Below, piece after piece: positions 31,755 to 35,788 of a stretch of DNA of 35,788 nt. The stretch is from NCBI GenBank assembly GCA_040382935.1, contig JBEIEP010000031.1, forward strand, positions 1 to 35,788, read 5' to 3'. A program made the position numbers and the translations under genes. The notes under the pieces were generated by a model that had not been told where the DNA came from, made no database searches, and saw nothing but the letters and a program-made list of their open reading frames with translations. Position 1 is the first letter of the stretch, and each line of letters begins with the position of its first letter. Source of the DNA: JALQUL01 sp040382935. Its GTDB lineage: Bacteria > Pseudomonadota > Gammaproteobacteria > Burkholderiales > Burkholderiaceae_C.

Positions 31755-32942
31755 ATGACCCATCCCAGCCCCAACCTGACCACACAAGCACTTGAGTCTA
31801 CCGAGCAACTCCGTGAAGTAGGTACTGAGGGTATAGCAGCACCTATTACCTGGTACATTGTTACCCAAGTCAAATCAGACAGGGTGATCTACTTCACCGA
31901 CGACCCAGAGTACCACCCCCCTACAGAAGGCGACTGGTTTTATGTGACACCTTACCAAGGCGAGTTGCCCAAAGCCATGCGCTTGGTCAATTGTTGGCGC
32001 TGGCGTCTGCGGGCCAATCAATTGATCGATGCGGGTCAACCCACCGCACTAACCCCGGCTCAGACCCTGCTGCACAACAATCAAAAGGCACTAAAGGGTT
32101 TGCTCAACGATAAAATCGCCGCTTTACTCAAGCCCACCACGCGAGAGGCTCCCCTATCTGAACAGGTAAGGTCTTTACGCCTAGCCCAGGCCCAGCGCGT
32201 GCTAGAACACCTTAATCATGGCGTTGCAGTTCAAGACGAATCCATAACATTGATCACGCACGCGGCAGCTACCAGAGCCATCAGCGTTCAAGAAATGGCG
32301 CAACGCACTGTGACGGCGCACCAGGCACAACTAGACCTGCTCGTTACCGCAGAACAATTACGCGACACGATTGCGTATCAGATAGAGGTGGCCACAACCC
32401 AAGAGCAATTGCTGGCGCTACGGCACCAAATCATGAATGACTTGGCACCACACACCAATCACAACTACGCCATTAGCCCAGCCAACACCACACCTGCGCA
32501 AATGAACGGAGCCCAACCTACACCCGAGCAACTCGGCCAAGAGCAGCTACGTTTGCGTATCCAACTGCGGTTAAAAATCAACACCTTACGCAAGCCGTTC
32601 GTGTCGGATTATTTGTTGGACGACGTTATAGGCAAACACAAAGCCGTTTTGGCGCAAATCGTCGTCAACCACCCTGAACCGCAAAGTATCGCGGTGAATC
32701 AGACTCAGCTCAATGGTCAAGACCTGATGCCGCTGATCAGCCACGGAGCAGCGCGCGGGCAAACACTTTTAGAAGCCGCCCATGATGTACTGGCTGAACG
32801 AAGCACCTCGGCGCAAGCACTTCTAGAGACCGAACAAATGAAAGATGCCCTGCTGTATCGCATCGCACAAGCCAAGTCATTTTCCGATATCAAGGCCATT
32901 GGCGAACATATCGAACACCTTCAGATCGTCGCTACACCTTAG
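31755..32942 (+). CDS. Uncharacterised protein with two tandem helical domains
   Basis: 395 residues, not recognised. The N-terminal roughly 90 residues form a compact aromatic domain (TWYIVTQVKSDRVIYFTDD, GDWFYVTPYQGELP, CWRWRLRANQLID). The rest holds two copies of one mainly helical domain, about residues 112-235 and 268-390. Aligned pieces include LITHAAATRAISVQEMAQR with LISHGAARGQTLLEAAHDV, and LVTAEQLRDTIAYQIEVATT with LLETEQMKDALLYRIAQAKS. The ends of the repeats loosely recall helical DUF4376-type domains of phage tail-associated proteins, but I cannot confirm that. It is 11 bases after the propeller fusion, so the two are almost surely co-translated and likely work together. No membrane or signal segment. 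Confidence 0.75.
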   Translation: MTHPSPNLTTQALESTEQLREVGTEGIAAPITWYIVTQVKSDRVIYFTDDPEYHPPTEGDWFYVTPYQGELPKAMRLVNCWRWRLRANQLIDAGQPTALTPAQTLLHNNQKALKGLLNDKIAALLKPTTREAPLSEQVRSLRLAQAQRVLEHLNHGVAVQDESITLITHAAATRAISVQEMAQRTVTAHQAQLDLLVTAEQLRDTIAYQIEVATTQEQLLALRHQIMNDLAPHTNHNYAISPANTTPAQMNGAQPTPEQLGQEQLRLRIQLRLKINTLRKPFVSDYLLDDVIGKHKAVLAQIVVNHPEPQSIAVNQTQLNGQDLMPLISHGAARGQTLLEAAHDVLAERSTSAQALLETEQMKDALLYRIAQAKSFSDIKAIGEHIEHLQIVATP

Positions 32943-33015
32943 GCTTTTTAGTCCCTTTAAAAATACGATTTCAAAATCCCATTCACAACGCACAAACCCC
33001 GACTTCTGAGGTATA

Positions 33016-33042
33016 TTGACCGTAACAAAAAGTTATTTTTGT
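33016..33042 (+). promoter_or_regulatory. Candidate promoter and AT dyad upstream of the hydrolase operon
   Basis: TTGACC at 33016-33021 could be a -35, but the -10 about 17-19 bases later is poor. Between them lies a perfect 7-bp inverted repeat, ACAAAAA-GTTA-TTTTTGT (33025-33042). Together with the 124-base AT-rich gap after 32942, this suggests a new, possibly regulated transcript starting here. Confidence 0.35.
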
Positions 33043-33084
33043 ATCTTTATGTAGCGGTTTCAGTCTTTGGGAGGGCTTGATAGC

Positions 33085-33975
33085 ATGGGTACTTGGTCGT
33101 TATGGCACCGGCGGCAGTCTGCCTTAGCAATACTTGTCCTCTTGGCGATGCTCTGGTGCGCGGCGTCAGAGGCCAAAGTGATAGAGGAGACGCTCAGTGT
33201 ACCCGTGAAGGTTACGGATCGATATGGCAAAGAGCATGCCCATGATTTGCATGTGTTGGTGTACTACGACGATGCCCAACCCAAGCCCTACCCAGTGGCA
33301 GTGATTGGGCATGGGCGGGCGGCTTACCCAGAACAGCGTGCTTCGCAACAATTGGCAGTTTATGCTGGCAACGCCAGATGGTTAGCGAGATTGGGTTTTT
33401 TTGTGGCCGTACCCGCCCGAATAGGTTACGCGCCAACCGGTGGCCAAGACATAGAAGATACCGGCCCTTGCAACAATAAGTACTACCCACCGGCGTATTT
33501 GGCCGGTGCGCAGCAAACACTACAGCTATTAGCCGCTTTACGCCAACGCACCGATATTGCCCCCACCAAAGGCCTGGTATTGGGCCAGTCGATGGGTGGC
33601 GCTATTGCCATTACTGTGGCTTCGTTAAGCCCGCGGGGCATCCAGTTGGTCATCAACTTTGCTGGGGGTGGTGGTGGCAATGCTGAATCACAGCCCGGCA
33701 ATCCATGCGCTCCAACCCGCCTACAAAAAATGTTTGGGGACTACGGAAAAACTGCCCGCATGCCCAGCCTGTGGGTGTACACCGAGAACGACATGTGGAT
33801 GGGCAATCAACATCCCAAAGAATGGTTTGCCGCCTTCAAAGAGAACGGCGGCCAGGGAGAGTATTTGGCGCTACCGGCCAACGGAAAAGATGGGCATGGC
33901 GTGTTTATCCGAGACCCCAAAGCATGGAGAGCGCAGGTGTTAGAGGTAATACGCGCGCAGGGGTTGGTGGAGTAA
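33085..33975 (+). CDS. Secreted alpha/beta hydrolase
   Basis: 296 residues from ATG 33085, preceded by GGGAGG at about 10 bases. The signal peptide runs through ALAILVLLAMLWCAASEA (cleavage near residue 30). The fold and catalytic triad are visible: Ser169 in GQSMGG, Asp236 in ENDMW and His271 in DGHGVF, with the oxyanion region VIGHGRAA. Cys129 and Cys208 could form a disulfide. This places it among dienelactone-hydrolase/cutinase-like exported esterases; substrate unknown (ester lipid, polyester or cell-envelope ester are all possible). It is the first of three closely spaced genes (gaps of 19 and 17 bases). Confidence 0.85.
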   Translation: MGTWSLWHRRQSALAILVLLAMLWCAASEAKVIEETLSVPVKVTDRYGKEHAHDLHVLVYYDDAQPKPYPVAVIGHGRAAYPEQRASQQLAVYAGNARWLARLGFFVAVPARIGYAPTGGQDIEDTGPCNNKYYPPAYLAGAQQTLQLLAALRQRTDIAPTKGLVLGQSMGGAIAITVASLSPRGIQLVINFAGGGGGNAESQPGNPCAPTRLQKMFGDYGKTARMPSLWVYTENDMWMGNQHPKEWFAAFKENGGQGEYLALPANGKDGHGVFIRDPKAWRAQVLEVIRAQGLVE

Positions 33976-33994
33976 GAAAAATCACGGATTCAGG

Positions 33995-34834
33995 ATGGAT
34001 ATTCTAAAACGAATCATTATTTCGGCGCTCTTGCTGATTACCACCGCCTGCGATGGCGATAACAAAGGAGTGACTTTTATGCAGCCACCGCTAAAACCTG
34101 GGCAAGTGCTCGATCCTGATAGCTTGTTTGCCAAGACGTGGCCAGGCAAACCCGCGCTAGTGAAACTCAATGACGAGTTGATCTTGGCCATACCGCCGCA
34201 GTACCACGCATTCTGGAACCACCGTCATTGGCTCACCGGCATCGATACCTCATTTCGACCGCCTATTGCACTGGACAAACTGCCCTATGCCAAACTGGCG
34301 GGGTTCACGATGCACATGCCCGATTTTTCGGGTTACACCCCCGACAACTACCGGGAAGACTTCGATGAAAACAGGGTGGAGATTATCGAAATCACGCCTG
34401 CGCCCATGATCTCCATGGCGCCCGGTGCACCGGGGTCGTATCCGCCCAATAAATTTCAAAGAGTTTCAACGGGACCGTTCCGCGCTTTTGATCCTGACAA
34501 GTATGAGGAAAAGTACGGTCTGCGCTGTTACAAAAACCCCGACTCAACAAGCGATCAGCAATATTGCTACGGCAAACGTGATTCTGATCTTGAAGAATAT
34601 GTGCTGTTTCACATTACGGTTCCACCGTACCAAAGGACGACCCGATTTCCAAATATGCAGACCCATTATTTCAGCCCCAAATACGGCGGTCTTGAAATCA
34701 TATGGCGAACCCACATGAACAACTTTCCACGCTGGCGCGCGATTGATGCGCAAATATGGAAATACATAGCCGCCTGGAACATCGCGCCCAAGAATCAGCC
34801 TATTGGTTCGTCCCCCGCCACCCCCACCCGCTAA
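33995..34834 (+). CDS. Uncharacterised lipoprotein, possible immunity protein
   Basis: 279 residues. The short signal MDILKRIIISALLLITTAC ends at the lipobox Cys19; Asp at +2 would favour retention in the inner membrane. The mature protein is polar and rich in Pro, Tyr and Trp (LIPPQYHAFWNHRHW-like region, FRAFDPDKYEEKYGLRCY, then YFSPKYGGLEIIWRTHMNN and RAIDAQIWKYIAAWN). I know similar lipoproteins beside secreted lipase or toxin-like genes, where an immunity role has been proposed, but cannot check this. It stands between the secreted hydrolase and a possible secretion-domain protein, compatible with either a processing partner or immunity. Confidence 0.7.
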   Translation: MDILKRIIISALLLITTACDGDNKGVTFMQPPLKPGQVLDPDSLFAKTWPGKPALVKLNDELILAIPPQYHAFWNHRHWLTGIDTSFRPPIALDKLPYAKLAGFTMHMPDFSGYTPDNYREDFDENRVEIIEITPAPMISMAPGAPGSYPPNKFQRVSTGPFRAFDPDKYEEKYGLRCYKNPDSTSDQQYCYGKRDSDLEEYVLFHITVPPYQRTTRFPNMQTHYFSPKYGGLEIIWRTHMNNFPRWRAIDAQIWKYIAAWNIAPKNQPIGSSPATPTR

Positions 34835-34851
34835 TTGAACAGAAACATACC

Positions 34852-35700
34852 ATGAGTCTTTTACTTAGCCCAAAGCAGTTTGAAATCATCAACACCTACG
34901 GTACCGCCAAAAACTACCCGGCCATGTACAACTACATCGCCACCGAGATGAAGGCCAAGCGCATTGCCAACGCCAGCAGCGACCAGATCTACTGGTTTGA
35001 GCAAGCCGCCAAGATCAATGCGCGCGATGTCTCATCTCCCGCTTCGGTGTTTATCCGGGCAGCCACGGTTGCGGGCCTCTCGTCTAGTGGGGCACGCACA
35101 GACGCGGCGCACATCCAGCAAATTTCTGATGACATTGCTGGAAAGGTGTTTGGGGACATTAGCAAAAATGGAGTGATCCCGGATTTCGACCAACAACTTA
35201 ATGCTGACATCAGGTCCGCCATAGACAAAGGAGGCATGACCATAGGCGGCTGGCGCGGTGCCTTTTACTACTGGGATGCACCTTACACCCAACGCGATGG
35301 CACACGAACGACCGTTGGCGATGCAATCATTTCCAGTCCTGACGAGCGCGCCAAGTTTGTCAGCGGCATGCTGGCCGCGACTGGCGCCAGCATCAATAAG
35401 TTTGGATTTGATGGGCTGGGGAACGAACCGGCATTTTGGCTCGCCTTCTTCACCGGGCTTAAAAACATGGGCGCATCGGCACCGGTTTTTGCTTATCAGC
35501 TCTTAATTGAATTAAAAGATGAATTTGCCAAGTACGGCCCCGAAGCGGTACAACGATTAGAGACAGAAATACGCAAGCTATACGGCTTGTCGGCTGCTCT
35601 ACCCGCTGAAAACATATTGGCCAGCCTTGATCCTAGTAACTTACTAGCATCAAATGATGATATCACCTCTGACCTGCCCCCAATCCCCGTACCAGTCTAA
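34852..35700 (+). CDS. Uncharacterised protein, possible stand-alone secretion/toxin N-terminal domain
   Basis: 282 residues from ATG 34852 (MSLLLSPKQFEIINTYGTAK); earlier in-frame codons overlap the lipoprotein gene. No signal peptide. Conserved-looking blocks are YNYIATEMKAKRI, DQIYWFEQAAKINARD, SPASVFIRAATVAGLSSSG, and GGMTIGGWRGAFYYWDAPY with TTVGDAI. From memory, such a block also occurs at the N-terminus of large predicted secreted (RTX- or effector-type) proteins of Betaproteobacteria. Here it stands alone and ends in LPPIPVPV, with no repeats or toxin domain after it. It may be a truncated relative, an adaptor, or a small effector. A weak ribosome site precedes it. Confidence 0.7.
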   Translation: MSLLLSPKQFEIINTYGTAKNYPAMYNYIATEMKAKRIANASSDQIYWFEQAAKINARDVSSPASVFIRAATVAGLSSSGARTDAAHIQQISDDIAGKVFGDISKNGVIPDFDQQLNADIRSAIDKGGMTIGGWRGAFYYWDAPYTQRDGTRTTVGDAIISSPDERAKFVSGMLAATGASINKFGFDGLGNEPAFWLAFFTGLKNMGASAPVFAYQLLIELKDEFAKYGPEAVQRLETEIRKLYGLSAALPAENILASLDPSNLLASNDDITSDLPPIPVPV

Positions 35701-35762
35701 ATTCCAGAAGCCCGAAGTTTGCAATGTTAACGGATCTCCGTCACTGTATTGCTTTGTTGCTT

Positions 35763-35788
35763 TGCATCGCCAGTTAACTGGCGATGCA
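35763..35788. other. 26-bp perfect palindrome at the right edge
   Basis: A perfect palindrome centred on GTTAAC, with arms TGCATCGCCAGTT. It lies 62 bases after the last stop. It could be the stem of a terminator, a protein-binding site or the end of a repeat element; the window stops exactly at its last base, so the following sequence cannot be judged. Confidence 0.6.

Noticed and set aside
1..35788. CRISPR array or prophage
   Set aside because: No regularly spaced repeats with spacers and no phage structural or replication genes; the weak tail-like pattern at 31755-32942 is not enough.

Overview
The window looks like a chromosomal segment from a Burkholderiales betaproteobacterium, probably close to the Comamonadaceae. 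The reasons are the assimilatory sulfate gene order (cysI, DUF934-cysH, cysD, cysN), the seven-iron ferredoxin paired with a thioredoxin-reductase-like ferredoxin-NADP reductase, and the protein style throughout. The genus is not resolved. There is no phage integrase, CRISPR array or rRNA. One tRNA gene is present, tRNA-Asn(GTT).

Layout. (1) 2-8709, plus strand: nine overlapping or tightly spaced genes for a type IV pilus/type II secretion-like machine. They encode a PilO-PilP-like protein (cut by the left edge), a lipoprotein secretin with TPR and cohesin domains, three prepilin-like proteins, a GspF-like platform protein, a GspE/PilB-like ATPase, and PilM/GspL-like and PilN/GspM-like proteins. 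(2) 8850-9605, minus: two related small secreted proteins. (3) 9765-12654, minus: hydroxypyruvate isomerase, a SOUL family protein, tRNA-Asn with promoter and terminator, and a Rossmann-fold protein gene carrying an in-frame miniature transposable element. A diverged second copy of that element lies at about 12725-12830. (4) 13003-14850, plus: sppA, whose apparent ancestral N-terminus is cut off by an in-frame TAA. (5) 14847-22912, minus: the sulfur block. It holds a TSUP permease, cysI, a DUF934-cysH fusion, cysD and cysN, followed by a second type of miniature element and then fdxA and a ferredoxin-NADP reductase gene. (6) 22974-25149, minus: mnmC with a degenerate methyltransferase half, and yggX. 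(7) 25300-29959, plus: an EamA transporter, a biotinyl-carboxyltransferase fusion with an apparent internal deletion, a patatin-like protein and trhO. (8) 29992-35700, plus: accessory genes. The first pair is a phosphoribosyltransferase fused to a PQQ-like beta-propeller and a protein with two tandem copies of one helical domain. After it comes a trio: a secreted alpha/beta hydrolase, a lipoprotein, and a 282-residue protein that may be a free-standing secretion or toxin-associated domain.

How the parts work together. The sulfur block covers anion transport (TSUP), ATP sulfurylase (CysDN), APS reduction (CysH) and sulfite reduction (CysI). The ferredoxin/reductase pair beside it could carry electrons from NADPH to CysI; this is inferred, and no cysJ is visible here. 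The best candidate for an undescribed system is the 29992-32942 pair: a cytoplasmic nucleotide-type enzyme domain joined to a propeller sensor or scaffold, followed 11 bp later by a duplicated-domain partner of unknown function.
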